From Polynucleobacter necessarius (GTDB taxonomy: Bacteria > Pseudomonadota > Gammaproteobacteria > Burkholderiales > Burkholderiaceae): a stretch of 64,000 nucleotides of DNA. The notes beneath the pieces were generated by a model. That model was not told the origin of the DNA, searched no databases, and saw only the letters and a program-made list of their open reading frames with translations. The stretch covers positions 998,669 to 1,062,668 of the forward strand of contig NZ_LT615228.1 of assembly GCF_900096765.1 (NCBI RefSeq), given 5' to 3'. Positions 27,774 through 39,133 of this stretch are shown here, piece by piece. Both the position numbers and the translations under genes were made by a program. How positions within the stretch are numbered: the first letter of the stretch is position 1; each line of letters starts with the position of its first letter.

Positions 27774-28523
27774 TTAAATCACCTTCGCTTCATTTTTGAG
27801 TTTTTCTACAAGGGTTGCCACATCAGCAACCATGACGCCTGCGCTACGCTTGGGCGGCTCTTCTACTTTAAGAGTCCTGAGACGCGGTGCAATATCGACA
27901 CCTAAATCTTCGGGCTTCACAATATCGATTGCTTTCTTTTTAGCCCTCATGATGTTCGGTAAAGTCACGTAGCGCGGCTCGTTCAAACGTAAGTCAGTAG
28001 TGATCACTGCTGGCAATGTGAGAGCAATTGTCTCAAGGCCACCATCGACCTCGCGAGTGACAGTTGCTTTGCCATCTGCAATCACAACCTTTGAGGCAAA
28101 GGTTGCTTGGGGGATATCCATGAGACTTGCCAACATCTGACCAGTTTGATTGCTATCGTCATCGATTGCTTGCTTACCCAGAATGATGATTTGCGCTTGT
28201 TCTTTTTCTGAGAGTGACTTCAGAATCTTCGCCACTGCTAAGGGTTGCAACTCAGCATCAGTCTCTACCAAAATTGCGCGGTCAGCGCCAATGGCCAAGG
28301 CAGTGCGTAAGGTCTCTTGGCACTGAGTAACGCCAGCAGTCACAACGACTACTTCGGTTGCCACACCAGCTTCTTTAAGACGCACCGCCTCTTCAACAGC
28401 AATCTCATCAAAAGGATTCATGCTCATTTTGACGTTAGCAATATCCACGCCTGAGTTATCTGACTTCACGCGCACCTTGACGTTGTAATCAACAACACGC
28501 TTTACCGCAACTAAGATCTTCAT
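27774..28523 (-). CDS. etfB: Electron transfer flavoprotein beta subunit
   Basis: 249 residues. The start [20 protein letters not shown] and the signature [21 protein letters not shown] are typical of EtfB, as is the AMP-binding region with [22 protein letters not shown]. The recognition loop region ([40 protein letters not shown]) is intact. The pair etfBA is the retained core of the cluster. Confidence 0.96.
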   Translation of the reverse strand: MKILVAVKRVVDYNVKVRVKSDNSGVDIANVKMSMNPFDEIAVEEAVRLKEAGVATEVVVVTAGVTQCQETLRTALAIGADRAILVETDAELQPLAVAKILKSLSEKEQAQIIILGKQAIDDDSNQTGQMLASLMDIPQATFASKVVIADGKATVTREVDGGLETIALTLPAVITTDLRLNEPRYVTLPNIMRAKKKAIDIVKPEDLGVDIAPRLRTLKVEEPPKRSAGVMVADVATLVEKLKNEAKVI

Positions 28524-28606
28524 CTGGGTTCACAATCCTAAAACGCTACAAAAATGATTTTTACTAAAAACTCGGAAATAATTATTTTACCGCCCTCGTT
28601 GCCAGT

Positions 28607-30261
28607 CTAGACATCAATAGCAGTGGCTGAACCCGCCTGCTTTCGCAACTCAAACTTCTGAATTTTTCCCGTAGATGTCTTTGGTAGATCCCCAAACACA
28701 ATCGCTCTAGGCACCTTAAATCCAGCTAAGTGTTGCTTGCAATGGGCAATGATTTCTTCTGCAGTGACTGGAACCCCGGGTTTGACTTCCAAGAAGGCGC
28801 AAGGGGTTTCGCCCCACTTCGGATCTGGCTTTGCCACCACTGCGGCCGCAATCACTGCTGGGTGGCGATAGAGAACGTCCTCCACTTCAACCGAGGAAAT
28901 ATTTTCTCCACCAGAAATAATGATGTCTTTACTGCGATCTTTCATCTTGACATAGCCGTCAGGATTCATCGCTGCCAAATCACCAGAATGAAACCAGCCG
29001 CCTTCAAATGCCTCTTTAGTGGCTTTCTCGTTTTTGAGATAGCCTTTCATGGCAATATTGCCTTTGAACATAATCTCACCCATGGTTTCTCCATCGGCAG
29101 GAACAGGCTGCATTGTTTCTGGATCTAATACAGCGATAGCTTGTTGCATGTGATAACGCACACCCTGGCGTGCATTTAAACGGGCGCGTTCACTGATATC
29201 CACATCATTCCACTCATCTTGCTTCACACAAACCGCAGCAGGACCATAGACTTCAGTCAAACCATAGACATGCGTTAAATCAAAGCCCAATTTCTCCATA
29301 CCTTCAATAATAGAAGCAGGGGGCGCAGCACCAGCAATCAAGCCCTTCACACCTGCTGGAACGCCTACCTTTAACTCGTCTGGGGCATTGACTAAAAGGT
29401 TATGGACGATCGGTGCGGCGCAGTAGTGAGTCACGCCATGCTCTTTGATGGCCGCAAAGATATGTTGAGCATCCACACGGCGTAAGCAAATATTCACTCC
29501 AGCACGGGCAGCAATCGTCCATGGAAAGCACCAGCCATTGCAATGGAACATCGGCAAGGTCCATAGATATACCGGGTGTTTATTAATATCCCAGTCAAGA
29601 ACATTGGATACAGCATTAATAGCTGCGCCACGATGGTGATACACAACACCCTCTGGATTACCAGTAGTGCCTGAGGTGTAGTTCAAGCAAATGGCTTGCC
29701 ACTCATCTGCCGGCACCTGCCAAGCAAACTGCGGATCGCCCTCGGACAATAATTGCTCGTACGTAAGCTTGCCCAACTTTTCGCCTGGAACATCAAATTC
29801 ATTTTCTTCAACATCGATCACCAGAAATTCACGGCCCGAATCTTTTTTGGCAATCTCTAAAGCTTTTTTCATCACCCCTGAAAACTCAGGATCAACAATG
29901 ACTACTTTGGCTTCACCATGATTGAGCATGAAGGCAATGGACTCTGGGTCTAGACGGGTGTTGAGAGCATTTAACACTGCACCAGCCATTGGAATACCAA
30001 AGTGCGCCTCCACCATCGGCGGGGTATTAGGCAACATCACAGCAACCGTATCGCCCAGGCCAATGCCATGCTTTTGCAAGGCGCTTGCTAGGCGACGGCA
30101 GCGCTCGTAGTTTGCGCCCAAGTTTGACGAAGCTTTCCATGAATGACTGCAAGCTTATTTGGATAGATCTGAGCAGATCGCTCTAAAAATAACAGTGGAG
30201 TGATTGGAGTGAAGTTTGCAGAATTACGCTCTAAACCTTTTTCATAAATATTTTCCATCAT
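28607..30261 (-). pseudogene. Acyl-CoA synthetase (AMP-binding), frameshifted near the N-terminus
   Basis: From the ATG at 30261 the frame reads MMENIYEKGLERNSANFTP and runs through HGKLRQTWAQ. It is then lost by one missing base near 30109-30111; the rest continues as YERCRRLASALQKHGIG in the next frame. Adding one base gives 551 residues. Downstream motifs are intact: LNYTSGTTGNPEGVVYHH, GLTEVYGP, HSGDLAAMNPDGYVKMKDRSKDII and PKTSTGKIQKFELR. The family contains medium-chain and methylmercaptopropionate-type ligases. A TTG at 30121 could restart translation but would drop ~47 residues. Confidence 0.85.
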
Positions 30262-30312
30262 CTACCTTCGGTAATAGTGTTTCTTCTAATGTTTCTGTTT
30301 TGCTTCTATTTG

Positions 30313-31232
30313 TTAAATATCTGCCAATGCTTTGACATGAGCGACTACACTGCGACCCAACGCAGAAAGGTTATACCCCCCTCTAAGCAACTCACAATTC
30401 GATTATTTGCATATTGATGAGCGACTTCTTTTAAGCGCTTAGTAATCCAAACGTAATCGCCTTCCACCAGGCCCATCTGCCCCAAGTCGTCCTCACGATG
30501 TGCATCAAAACCTGCAGAAATTATGATGAGTTGCGGCTCAAAATGATTCAATGCGGGCATCCATTTCTCATCCACAATCGAACGCACCACGTCACCACGA
30601 GTTGCTGCTGGCAAAGGGACATTCACCATATTGTTGGCGTGGTCTAAACCGCTGTAGGGGTAAAAAGGATGCTGAAAGAAACTACACATCAAGACACTAG
30701 GATCGTTGAAGAAAGCGGCCTCGGTACCATTGCCGTGGTGAACATCAAAGTCAATGATGGCGACACGCTCAATGCCATAGGTTTCCATAGCATAACGCGC
30801 GGCAATAGCCACGTTATCAAACAAGCAAAAACCCATTGAGCGCGTAGGCTCAGCATGATGACCGGGAGGCCTGACTGCACAAAAGACATTCTCGACCTCA
30901 CCCTTCATCACAGCATCAACACCAGCAATGGCAGCTCCAGCAGCACGCAATGACGCTTGCCAAGTGTGAGGGTTCATAATGGTGTCACCATCTAACATGA
31001 CGTAACCAGACTGCGGAGCTTGCTCTTTAACAAAAGCGATATGGTCGGGACTATGAACCAACTCAAGTTGTTCTTCGCTCGCCAGTGGAGCATCTAAATG
31101 ATGCAAAAAACGATCAATACCACTGCGGATCATCTGATCGTTAATCGCTTGGATGCGCTCCGGACATTCGGGATGATGATTACCCATCTCATGTTTTAGA
31201 AAATCTGGATGGGTTATGTATCCTGTTGTCAT
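30313..31232 (-). pseudogene. Histone deacetylase-family protein with frameshifted C-terminus
   Basis: The main frame has the deacetylase motifs AVRPPGHHAEPTRSMGFCLFDNVAIAARYA, IDFDVHHGNGTEAAF and ISAGFDAHREDDLG with all zinc ligands. It breaks at SCLEGG in a G6 run (30376-30381). With seven Gs the frame would continue YNLSALGRSVVAHVKALADI and stop at 30313, giving 306 residues. As written, the last ~18 residues are replaced. Relatives deacetylate acetylpolyamines or acetoin-pathway proteins. Because the catalytic core is whole, some activity could survive. A homopolymer sequencing error is possible. Confidence 0.78.
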
Positions 31233-31282
31233 TAGCTGTAATCCTATATAGCAATACTGTAATTTTTATAATCTAATTAAAC

Positions 31283-32575
31283 GTGCCTAATTCTTATCAA
31301 ACCAATCTCTCGCGCAGGTATATTCCAATTACCTACCTTCTTCTAGCGCTCACTCTGGGTGCGTGCTCTAGCAGCCCTACCCAACCAAACAACACACAAC
31401 AACCCATCGTAAACCAAGCTGACGATGCAGACACCGAGGCACATTACAGCCAAAATCTGAGCACCTTCCTTAATCAGATCTCTCAAACCCAAGAAATCCC
31501 GCTTCAGACCCTAGAAAATGGCTTTTTAGATGCTAAAACGATTCCCTCTATACGGAAATTGGTATTACCCCCATCGGGTACTTTTAAGAAAAATTGGCTG
31601 GTTTATCGAAAACGCTTCGTAGAACCAGTTCGCCTGAAAGCTGGGAGAGTCTTTTGGGATGAAAACCGAGCCTTTTTAAGTCAGGTTGAGCAAGATTCTG
31701 GGGTGCCAGCTGAGGTCATTGTGGCCATTATTGGCATTGAAACCATATACGGACGTCAAACCGGTAACTTCCGAGTAAAAGATGTGCTCTCAACCCTTGC
31801 TTTTAGCTACCCCGAGACACCCAATAAAGCGACTAGGGAGCAGTTATTTAAAGATCAACTCCAAGAACTCATCCTGATGTGTTGGACAGAGGCAGGTGGC
31901 AATTTACCGGCCAAAAACAGCGCCCAAGGGGTAAATTCCATCCGCTTTAATGCTTGCCTCAACCAAAATAGCTCTTATGCTGGCGCAATTGGATTGCCAC
32001 AGTTTATGCCCAGTAGCATCCGCAGCTTTGCGGTAGATGGTGATGGTGATGGACGAATTGATCTCAAACAAAGTCCCAAAGATGCCATTGCCAGCGTAGC
32101 TAACTTTATGAAAAAGCATGGTTGGCAAGTAGGCATGCCAATTTACTTCCCAGTAACTTATTCCAGCATCCCTGTCGCAAAACAATTGGCCGATGGTGAG
32201 CCTCAACTGAAATACACCGTAGCAGAGCTCATTGAGAAAGGCATTCTCACGCCGCCACAAGGAGATCTTCAACAAGGCGGTGTGGAACCACAAAGCAAAG
32301 CATTGATTATTGATCTTCCCTACCCAGATAAAGATGGCTCTGATCAGGCGCAATACTTTGTTGGTTTGAATAATTTTCTAACGATTGTTCAGTACAACCG
32401 TAGCTACTTTTATGCTCAAAGTGTTGCAGAGTTTGCAGAAGCTCTGGGATACAAAAATCAGAGCGTCGTTCCGACTCAATACACCAACAAAGCAAAATCT
32501 CCTAGCGATGCACCTAAAAACAAAAAGAGTGGCGGAAAGAAAAAAGGGAAAGCTACTTCCAAGGCAGCTCAGTAA
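31283..32575 (+). CDS. mltB: Lytic murein transglycosylase B
   Basis: 430 residues, lipoprotein signal with lipobox LGAC (ACSSSP). The SLT family 3 domain follows, with catalytic Glu in IVAIIGIETIYGRQTGNF and later AIGLPQFMPSSIRSFAVDGDGDGRIDL. Cleaves peptidoglycan glycan strands to anhydromuramyl products from the outer-membrane side. The C-terminus is a Lys-rich low-complexity tail (about residues 405-430). Convergent with cysM, with only 4 nt between them. Confidence 0.93.
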   Translation: MPNSYQTNLSRRYIPITYLLLALTLGACSSSPTQPNNTQQPIVNQADDADTEAHYSQNLSTFLNQISQTQEIPLQTLENGFLDAKTIPSIRKLVLPPSGTFKKNWLVYRKRFVEPVRLKAGRVFWDENRAFLSQVEQDSGVPAEVIVAIIGIETIYGRQTGNFRVKDVLSTLAFSYPETPNKATREQLFKDQLQELILMCWTEAGGNLPAKNSAQGVNSIRFNACLNQNSSYAGAIGLPQFMPSSIRSFAVDGDGDGRIDLKQSPKDAIASVANFMKKHGWQVGMPIYFPVTYSSIPVAKQLADGEPQLKYTVAELIEKGILTPPQGDLQQGGVEPQSKALIIDLPYPDKDGSDQAQYFVGLNNFLTIVQYNRSYFYAQSVAEFAEALGYKNQSVVPTQYTNKAKSPSDAPKNKKSGGKKKGKATSKAAQ

Positions 32576-32579
32576 GGCC

Positions 32580-33491
32580 TTAGGCAGGAAAGACGTCTGT
32601 AGATAAGTAACGGTCACCACGATCGCAGACGATAAACACAATCGTGGCATTTTCAACTTGTCGGGCTATACGCAATGCAACCACTAGCGCACCACCAGCT
32701 GATATTCCGCAGAAAATACCCTCTTCAACTGCCAAGCGGCGCGCCATATCCTCTGCATCTGCCTGGCTGACGTACTCAATACGATCAACTCTGTCGCCTT
32801 GGTAAATTTTTGGCAAATACTCCGGAGCCCATTTACGAATGCCTGGAATCTGCGAGCCTTCTTCAGGTTGAGCACCAATAATCTGAATCTGAGGATTCAT
32901 TGACTTGAGATAAGTCGAGACGCCAGTAATCGTGCCAGTAGTGCCCATCGCAGAAACAAAGTGGGTCACTTGACCATCGGTATCTCGCCAAATTTCTGGG
33001 CCAGTAGTTTCGATATGGGCCCTTGGATTATCGGGATTAGCAAATTGGTCCAATAATCTGCCTCGCCCCTCTCGTTGCAACTGCAATGCGTAATCTCTAG
33101 CAAATTCCATGCCCCCTGAGGCTGCAGTCAAAATTAATTCAGCGCCATAGGCTGCCATACTTTGGCGACGCTCAATACTTTGGTTTTCAGGCATAACCAA
33201 AATCATTTTGTAACCTAGCATAGCGGCAGTCATCGCTAAAGCAATACCGGTATTACCACTGGTTGCTTCAATTAAGGTATCGCCTGGTTTGATTTCGCCT
33301 CGCTCTTGAGCGTGCATGATCATCGACAGCGCAGGTCGGTTTTTCACCGACCCGGCTGGATTATTACCCTCTAATTTACCCAAAATCACATTGTTGCGAT
33401 TTTCGTTTTCCAGACCCGGAATGCGTTGCAAACGCACCAAAGGAGTATTGCCTACGGTCTGCGAAATGGTGAGGTAATTTGGTTTGCTCAT
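32580..33491 (-). CDS. cysM: Cysteine synthase B
   Basis: 303 residues. PLP lysine in PAGSVKNRPALSM; the substrate loop IEATSGNTGIALAM; the glycine-rich phosphate loop TTGTITGVSTYL. Compared with CysK the sequence shows the CysM pattern around RRQSMAAYGAEL. Makes cysteine from O-acetylserine and sulfide or thiosulfate. Intact, in keeping with retention of biosynthetic genes. Confidence 0.94.
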   Translation of the reverse strand: MSKPNYLTISQTVGNTPLVRLQRIPGLENENRNNVILGKLEGNNPAGSVKNRPALSMIMHAQERGEIKPGDTLIEATSGNTGIALAMTAAMLGYKMILVMPENQSIERRQSMAAYGAELILTAASGGMEFARDYALQLQREGRGRLLDQFANPDNPRAHIETTGPEIWRDTDGQVTHFVSAMGTTGTITGVSTYLKSMNPQIQIIGAQPEEGSQIPGIRKWAPEYLPKIYQGDRVDRIEYVSQADAEDMARRLAVEEGIFCGISAGGALVVALRIARQVENATIVFIVCDRGDRYLSTDVFPA

Positions 33492-33532
33492 GGGCTCATT
33501 TTAGCCACAAGCAAATCTACACCCTAAAGGGT

Positions 33533-33955
33533 TTAATTTCGGCGGCGTGTTGGCGCAGACTCCTGTTGATTGCGAGGACTAGCTTGATGACGAGAAGCAC
33601 GTCTACCAGAGGATGCGCCCTCCTTTTTCGCGCAGCCATTGGGCTCTCGAAAAGCGCTTGGCGCCTCGATGGTTAAACCATTGTCAACCATTTTCTCAAC
33701 TGATTTCATACCAATTCCGCGCACTCTTTTTTGTAGATCATTCGCATCTTGAAAGTGACCGCCATCTAATCTCTCGGCAATGATGGTTTTGGCTTTAGCT
33801 GGACCAATACCCTTAATGCTCTCTAATTCAGATTGAGTTGCAGTATTCACATTTACAGGGGATGCGCTAGCAAGGCCTAGAGAAGCCAAAGCCAAGCCAC
33901 CTACAACAATCCACTTTCTCACTGCTGGTAATACATTTGCAAAATTTTGATTCAT
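33533..33955 (-). CDS. ComEA-like helix-hairpin-helix protein
   Basis: Start at ATG 33955, preceded by GGAG. 140 residues: signal/anchor segment (residues ~15-32), then VNVNTATQSELESIKGIGPAKAKTIIAERLDGG and a second HhH (LQKRVRGIGMKSVEKMVDNGL), then a basic Ser/Arg-rich tail. ComEA proteins bind incoming DNA in the periplasm during transformation; the tail is longer than in minimal ComEA. No other competence genes are nearby. Confidence 0.82.
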   Translation of the reverse strand: MNQNFANVLPAVRKWIVVGGLALASLGLASASPVNVNTATQSELESIKGIGPAKAKTIIAERLDGGHFQDANDLQKRVRGIGMKSVEKMVDNGLTIEAPSAFREPNGCAKKEGASSGRRASRHQASPRNQQESAPTRRRN

Positions 33956-33978
33956 AAGCTCTCCATTGATCAAGAAAA

Positions 33979-34005
33979 ATCCACGAACACAAAGTGCGCG
34001 TGGAT
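33979..34005 (-). terminator. Terminator downstream of rfaD
   Basis: Minus-strand ATCCACG-13 nt-CGTGGAT followed by TTTTCTTG, between rfaD and comEA. Confidence 0.65.
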
Positions 34006-34149
34006 CATGAACAACGAAAAGAAAAGAATGGAGTTGACTAGATTTTGGGTAAGGCCAAGAAATCAGTAAATGCTGACTGGAACTTTGCTATTCACTGAAA
34101 GCCTATATGAGACTAGTTGAATGATTTTGGGGCTAACCTATAAAGCAAA

Positions 34150-35169
34150 TTAAAGGGGGTTAGCCAAGAAACCCGAGTTGGTCTCTAGCCACTCAATATA
34201 ACGACTTACGCCCTGCTCTACGTTAAGGAAGGGTTCTTGATAGCCTGCAGCACGCAACTTGGTAAGGTCGGCTTGAGTAAAGCACTGATACTTACCTTTG
34301 AGCGCATCCGGAAATGGGATGTACTCGATTGCTTTTTCTTTTACTAACTCTTGTAGGCTCGCTGGCTTAGCGTTGTCCAATTTACGCATCGCATTGGCTA
34401 CCGCATGTGCAACATCATTGAAGGGCTGTGCACGACCCGTTCCCAAATTAAAAATGCCGCTGATTTCTGGGTGATCAAGGAAGAAGAGGTTTACTTTAAC
34501 CACGTCTTCTACAGAAACAAAATCTCGACTTTGTTCGCCCGCACCATAGCCGCCGTACTCGCCAAACAGTTTGACGTGCCCATTAGCTTTGTATTGATGG
34601 TACTGATGGAAGGCGACTGATGCCATACGACCCTTATGGGATTCGCGTGGACCATAGACGTTAAAGTAACGAAAGCCAACCACTTGAGCGGTATTCGCAT
34701 GTTCTGCAAAACGCTTTCGCATCACCTGATCAAAGAGGAACTTGGAGTAACCATAGATATTGAGCGGCTTCTCATATTCACGACTCTCAACAAAGATATC
34801 AGATCCACCATAGGTGGCTGCAGATGAGGCATATAAGAGTTGTACCTTTTGAGCAGTACAGATGTCGAGCAAACTCATGGTGTAGCGATAGTTATTCGCC
34901 ATCATGAAAATGCCATCGGTTTCCATCGTGTCAGAGCAAGCACCTTCATGGAAAACCGCCTTTATCTTACCAAGTCGCCCACCCCTAAATGCCTCAAGGA
35001 ACTCGTCTTTATCCAAGTAATCAATGATGTCAAGATCAGCTAAATTGCGATATTTATCTGCAGGACGCAAATCATCAACGGCAATGATATTTTTCTCACC
35101 ACGCGCGTTGAGAGCTTGAACGATATTTGCGCCAATAAAACCTGCAGCGCCAGTTACGATAATAGTCAC
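34150..35169 (-). CDS. rfaD: ADP-L-glycero-D-manno-heptose 6-epimerase
   Basis: 339 residues. The Rossmann start [17 protein letters not shown], the YxxxK catalytic pair in [14 protein letters not shown], and [23 protein letters not shown] are typical of RfaD/HldD. Final step of heptose precursor synthesis for the LPS inner core. Its start overlaps the end of rfaE1 by 4 nt, giving ugd-rfaE1-rfaD as one transcription unit. Confidence 0.95.
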   Translation of the reverse strand: MTIIVTGAAGFIGANIVQALNARGEKNIIAVDDLRPADKYRNLADLDIIDYLDKDEFLEAFRGGRLGKIKAVFHEGACSDTMETDGIFMMANNYRYTMSLLDICTAQKVQLLYASSAATYGGSDIFVESREYEKPLNIYGYSKFLFDQVMRKRFAEHANTAQVVGFRYFNVYGPRESHKGRMASVAFHQYHQYKANGHVKLFGEYGGYGAGEQSRDFVSVEDVVKVNLFFLDHPEISGIFNLGTGRAQPFNDVAHAVANAMRKLDNAKPASLQELVKEKAIEYIPFPDALKGKYQCFTQADLTKLRAAGYQEPFLNVEQGVSRYIEWLETNSGFLANPL

Positions 35170-36095
35170 TGTAATTCCTCTGAAGTTACGGTCGCAGTAC
35201 CCAGCTTACCAACCACAATACCACCAGCACGATTGGCCAGAGCCATTGCCATTTCTAATGGCCACTTTGCGGCCAACGCTACCGCTAAGGTTGCAATTAC
35301 AGTATCGCCAGCTCCTGATACATCAAACACTTCCCTGGCCTGCGCTTTTACGTGACCGACACCAGAGTTGGTATATAAACTCATCCCCTCTTCAGAGCGC
35401 GTTAAGAGCAATGCCTGGAGATTTAATGATTTTCTGAGTTCTTGCGCTTTTTTTGTCAAATCTTCTTCGCTTGTCCACTGGCCAACCACTTGGCGCAGTT
35501 CACTACGATTTGGGGTCAATACAGTAGCGCCACGATATTTCTCGTAGTCCTCACCTTTGGGATCAACCAAAATCATTTTGTTTTGCGCTCTTGCCTGCTC
35601 AATCATGTGAGCAACCTGCCCTAATGCACCTTTACCGTAATCAGACAAAATCACCACATCTGCGGCCCCAATTAGTCTTTCAAAACGTTCTAACTTATGA
35701 GCCAAGGCTTTGGCTGTTGGAGTCTCTTCAAAATCTAATCGTATTAACTGTTGCTGGCGTGCAATGACGCGCAACTTCACAATCGTAGGAACATCCACAT
35801 CAACTTCCAACTGACTATCCACTCCGCCAGAGTTGAGAAGATCGATTACGCGTTGGCCAGGCTCATCTTTACCAACAATCCCCAGAATAGTTGCTTGAGC
35901 GCCCAGTGCGGCTACGTTCCGCGCCACATTGGCGGCACCGCCTAGGCGTTCATCAATCTTTCCAACTTGCACTACAGGAACTGGCGCTTCAGGAGAGATG
36001 CGATTGGTATCACCAAACCAATAGCGATCGAGCATCACATCGCCCACTACCAGTAGGCGTGTTTTAGAAAACTGCTCTCGATTCGCTTTTTCCAT
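35166..36095 (-). CDS. rfaE1: Heptose 7-phosphate kinase RfaE domain I
   Basis: Start at ATG 36095 ([29 protein letters not shown]); a longer frame to 36137 has poor support. About 309 residues of the PfkB/ribokinase family. N-terminal [15 protein letters not shown] and the C-terminal anion hole/catalytic Asp in [20 protein letters not shown] are present. The nucleotidyltransferase domain of the bifunctional E. coli HldE is absent, so domain II must be a separate gene elsewhere. Confidence 0.94.
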   Translation of the reverse strand: MEKANREQFSKTRLLVVGDVMLDRYWFGDTNRISPEAPVPVVQVGKIDERLGGAANVARNVAALGAQATILGIVGKDEPGQRVIDLLNSGGVDSQLEVDVDVPTIVKLRVIARQQQLIRLDFEETPTAKALAHKLERFERLIGAADVVILSDYGKGALGQVAHMIEQARAQNKMILVDPKGEDYEKYRGATVLTPNRSELRQVVGQWTSEEDLTKKAQELRKSLNLQALLLTRSEEGMSLYTNSGVGHVKAQAREVFDVSGAGDTVIATLAVALAAKWPLEMAMALANRAGGIVVGKLGTATVTSEELQ

Positions 36096-36105
36096 ATGGA
36101 TACTC

Positions 36106-37470
36106 TTAATTATGTCTTCCAATACCATAGTACTCAATGCCTAATTCTTTCATGGTTGCCGGCTCATAGAGATTACGGCCATCAAAGATGATAGGGCGAG
36201 TGAGTTTTTGCATCACCTGATCAAAATCAGGCGTGTGAAACACCTTCCACTCAGTAGCAATTACCAACGCATCGCAACCATTTAGAGCATTCATTGGATT
36301 GGCTACCATAGACACTTTCTGTAAGCTATCGGAATTACCTGCAAAATCTAATTCTAAGCAGTGCTGAGCTTCCGGCATCGCTACTGGGTCATAGGCCACA
36401 ATCGTTGCACCACGCTTGACTAACTCAGCAATAATGACGCGGCTAGGAGCCTCACGCATATCGTCTGTATTAGGCTTGAATGCTAGACCCCATAGGGCAA
36501 ACTTCATGCCTGAGAGATCTTTACCAAAGCGCTGTTCGATCTTTTCTACCAAGATGTATTTCTGAATTTCATTAACGGCTTCAACCGCATCTAAAATTTT
36601 GAGCTCACGACCATGCTCTTTAGCAGTTTTAGACAAAGCAGACACATCCTTAGGGAAGCATGAGCCCCCATATCCAGTGCCTGGATATAAAAAGCCAAAG
36701 CCGATTCGAGAGTCTGCACCTATACCTTGGCGTACCGACTCAATATCAGCGCCCACTAAATCAGCTAAATTCGCCAATTCATTCATAAAGGAGATGCGGG
36801 TAGCTAACATGGCATTAGCAGCATACTTAGTTAGCTCAGCGCTTTTCACATCCATGTAATACGTACGCTCATGGTTACGATTGAAGGGAGCATAAAGCTT
36901 GCGCATTTGTTCTTTTGCTCTCAAGCCAGCAGGAGTAGCCTCGGTACCGATCACAATTCGATCTGGACGCATGAAGTCCTCAACTGCCGCCCCCTCTTTT
37001 AAGAACTCAGGATTAGACACCACTGAGCACAACTCAGGCTCAAGCCCACGCTTTTCTAATTCTTCGGTAATAGCTGCTTGCACTTTGTCTGCAGTACCGA
37101 CCGGAACGGTGGACTTATCCACTATCACCTTAGGTGTAGTCATGTGACGACCAATATTACGAGCGGCTGCTACAACATATTGCAAGTCAGCAGATCCATC
37201 CTCATCAGGCGGGGTGCCTACCGCAATAAATTGAATATCACCATGAGCAACTGAAGCAGCAATATCGGTAGAAAATTGCAAACGACCAGCAGCACGATTG
37301 CGCTCGATCATCTCTTTGAGACCAGGCTCATAAATTGGAACACCACCAGAATTGAGAATTTCAATCTTTTTCGGATCTAAATCCAAACAAAAAACATTAT
37401 TTCCCTGCTCAGCAAGACAAGCACCTGTGACCAAGCCTACGTAACCACTGCCAATAATCGTAACTTTCAA
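36106..37470 (-). CDS. ugd: UDP-glucose 6-dehydrogenase
   Basis: 454 residues. NAD-binding [23 protein letters not shown], the catalytic cysteine in [29 protein letters not shown] and [15 protein letters not shown] are all intact. Makes UDP-glucuronate for LPS or polysaccharide. Start lies 35 nt downstream of lapB. First of the ugd-rfaE1-rfaD set. Confidence 0.95.
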   Translation of the reverse strand: MKVTIIGSGYVGLVTGACLAEQGNNVFCLDLDPKKIEILNSGGVPIYEPGLKEMIERNRAAGRLQFSTDIAASVAHGDIQFIAVGTPPDEDGSADLQYVVAAARNIGRHMTTPKVIVDKSTVPVGTADKVQAAITEELEKRGLEPELCSVVSNPEFLKEGAAVEDFMRPDRIVIGTEATPAGLRAKEQMRKLYAPFNRNHERTYYMDVKSAELTKYAANAMLATRISFMNELANLADLVGADIESVRQGIGADSRIGFGFLYPGTGYGGSCFPKDVSALSKTAKEHGRELKILDAVEAVNEIQKYILVEKIEQRFGKDLSGMKFALWGLAFKPNTDDMREAPSRVIIAELVKRGATIVAYDPVAMPEAQHCLELDFAGNSDSLQKVSMVANPMNALNGCDALVIATEWKVFHTPDFDQVMQKLTRPIIFDGRNLYEPATMKELGIEYYGIGRHN

Positions 37471-37505
37471 GCGAACTCCTGATAAGGTCTAATTTATAAA
37501 TAGTA

Positions 37506-38717
37506 TTACATTGATGGTCCACTAGGCGCAGCACCCTCAGAGCGTCGTGGGGAGTATGCCTCCCAATTATTACAGCCAGGGCACTGCCAATAGAATCTAC
37601 GAGCTCTAAAGCCACAATTACCGCAAGTGTAGCGAGCTAAGCTGGTTGCGCGTTGACGCAAGAGCTTCAAGATCGATTGCAACTCTAATAATCTTTCAGG
37701 GCTGGCAACTCCTTGCTCTAACGCGAGACGGGTTTCTGCCATCTTGGAGAGTGCACTTAAACTAGGTGAATACTGCATCACATCAGACAGCATCACATTA
37801 GCCGCTTGTGGGCCGCGCAACTGCATGACTTGCTTATAGACAATATCCAATAACTCACCCGAAGCTTGAGTTTTGAGCAATGCCAGCAGTTGATCTAAGC
37901 CCTCGGTTGCTTTATCTAGCGCAGTATGGGCGACCATCCAACGATCAGCCAATAGATGCATGTAAGCGGGATGAGAAGTAGCAATCTTGCTCCACGCTTC
38001 GATTGCTTGGCTGGGACGCTCCATCGCCATACAATAGTCACCCTGCAAAATTAAGGCACGGGCATGATTTGGAACTGCCTGCAACGCACGAACAATCGAT
38101 TGCTCAGCCTCAGACAAGTCTTTACGGCGCAGGGCATCTTGACCTAGCTCACAATGAAACTGAGCAATTTCAGTGCTATGAGATTTTCCTTGCAGACTTT
38201 CGAGCTCGCTTGCAGCGATGATAGCTTTTTTCCAATCACGCTCGATTTGGTACATCTCCAAAAGACTTTCCTTGGCAGGAACGGCATACTTTCCACTACC
38301 CACACGATTTAATGAAGCCTCAGCACGGTCCAGCAAGCCCGCACGCAGGAAATCTCGACCCAACTCATACGCAGCATGGTCACGATCGCGCGGCTTCAAA
38401 TCATCACGATTTGCCAAATGCTGATGCACACGAATGGCTCGCTCGGCTTCACCACGACGACGAAATAAATTGCCCAAAGAGAAATGAAGCTCAATCGTTT
38501 CTGGATCTAGCTGTGCAATCTTGACCAAAGTCTCGATAGCTTGATCGGGTTGCTCATTCAATAAAAGACTTAAGCCTTTAAAGGTTGAGCGCTGTTGACG
38601 CATACGCTCACGCTCATCCATACGGTTTTCAAGGCGCAAATCCCAGCGTGATGCCATCCAGCCAATTCCAAACATGACTGGCAAAAGCAATAACCATGAG
38701 GTAGCAATCTGAATCAT
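37506..38717 (-). CDS. lapB: LPS assembly protein LapB (YciM)
   Basis: Start at ATG 38717, where the membrane anchor begins (MIQIATSWLLLLPVMFGIGWMASRWD); the frame stays open 42 nt further upstream. About 403 residues: one N-terminal helix, a chain of TPR repeats (residues ~40-350) and a C-terminal rubredoxin-like metal site with two CxxC pairs (CGNCGFRARRFYWQCPGC). Controls LpxC stability and LPS assembly. The small lapA gene often found between ihfB and lapB is absent here. Confidence 0.92.
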   Translation of the reverse strand: MIQIATSWLLLLPVMFGIGWMASRWDLRLENRMDERERMRQQRSTFKGLSLLLNEQPDQAIETLVKIAQLDPETIELHFSLGNLFRRRGEAERAIRVHQHLANRDDLKPRDRDHAAYELGRDFLRAGLLDRAEASLNRVGSGKYAVPAKESLLEMYQIERDWKKAIIAASELESLQGKSHSTEIAQFHCELGQDALRRKDLSEAEQSIVRALQAVPNHARALILQGDYCMAMERPSQAIEAWSKIATSHPAYMHLLADRWMVAHTALDKATEGLDQLLALLKTQASGELLDIVYKQVMQLRGPQAANVMLSDVMQYSPSLSALSKMAETRLALEQGVASPERLLELQSILKLLRQRATSLARYTCGNCGFRARRFYWQCPGCNNWEAYSPRRSEGAAPSGPSM

Positions 38718-38777
38718 GGCGTACAGAAACTTAATAAAAAAATGGCCCGAACGGACCACTGAGGAAGAGCCTGAATG

Positions 38778-39122
38778 CTAGGCACCAGAACCCTCTTTAG
38801 GGCCCGCCTGTTTCAAAGGCTTGTAATCAACACGCTCACGTAACTCTTTGCCAGGCTTAAAGTGGGGCACGCGTTTTTCAGGAATTAATACTTTTTCACC
38901 AGACTTTGGATTGCGGCCAGTATGGGCAGGACGATGATGGAGCACAAAACTACCAACCCCGCGCAACTCAATACGCTTTCCCTCAGCTAAAGCCTGAGTC
39001 ATTGTGTCTAGCAATGTTTTAACAGCTAACTCTACATCTCTCGGTAGAAGCTGCGGAAACTGTTCCGCGAGGCTCTCCACGAGTTCGGAGCGAGTAATTG
39101 CTTGTTGCTCTTGATCTGTCAT
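38778..39122 (-). CDS. ihfB: Integration host factor beta subunit
   Basis: 114 residues. DNABII family: [16 protein letters not shown] at the start, [31 protein letters not shown] with the DNA-intercalating beta arm (RNPKSGE), then a short extra C-terminal tail. Bends DNA as a heterodimer with IhfA. Follows rpsA, separated by a hairpin. Confidence 0.96.
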   Translation of the reverse strand: MTDQEQQAITRSELVESLAEQFPQLLPRDVELAVKTLLDTMTQALAEGKRIELRGVGSFVLHHRPAHTGRNPKSGEKVLIPEKRVPHFKPGKELRERVDYKPLKQAGPKEGSGA

Positions 39123-39133
39123 GATCTATCAAT

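Noticed and set aside
28607..30121. Acyl-CoA ligase read as an intact gene from the TTG at 30121
   Set aside because: The upstream frame from ATG 30261 encodes the missing conserved N-terminus (ENIYEKGLERNSANFTP), so a frameshift is the better explanation.
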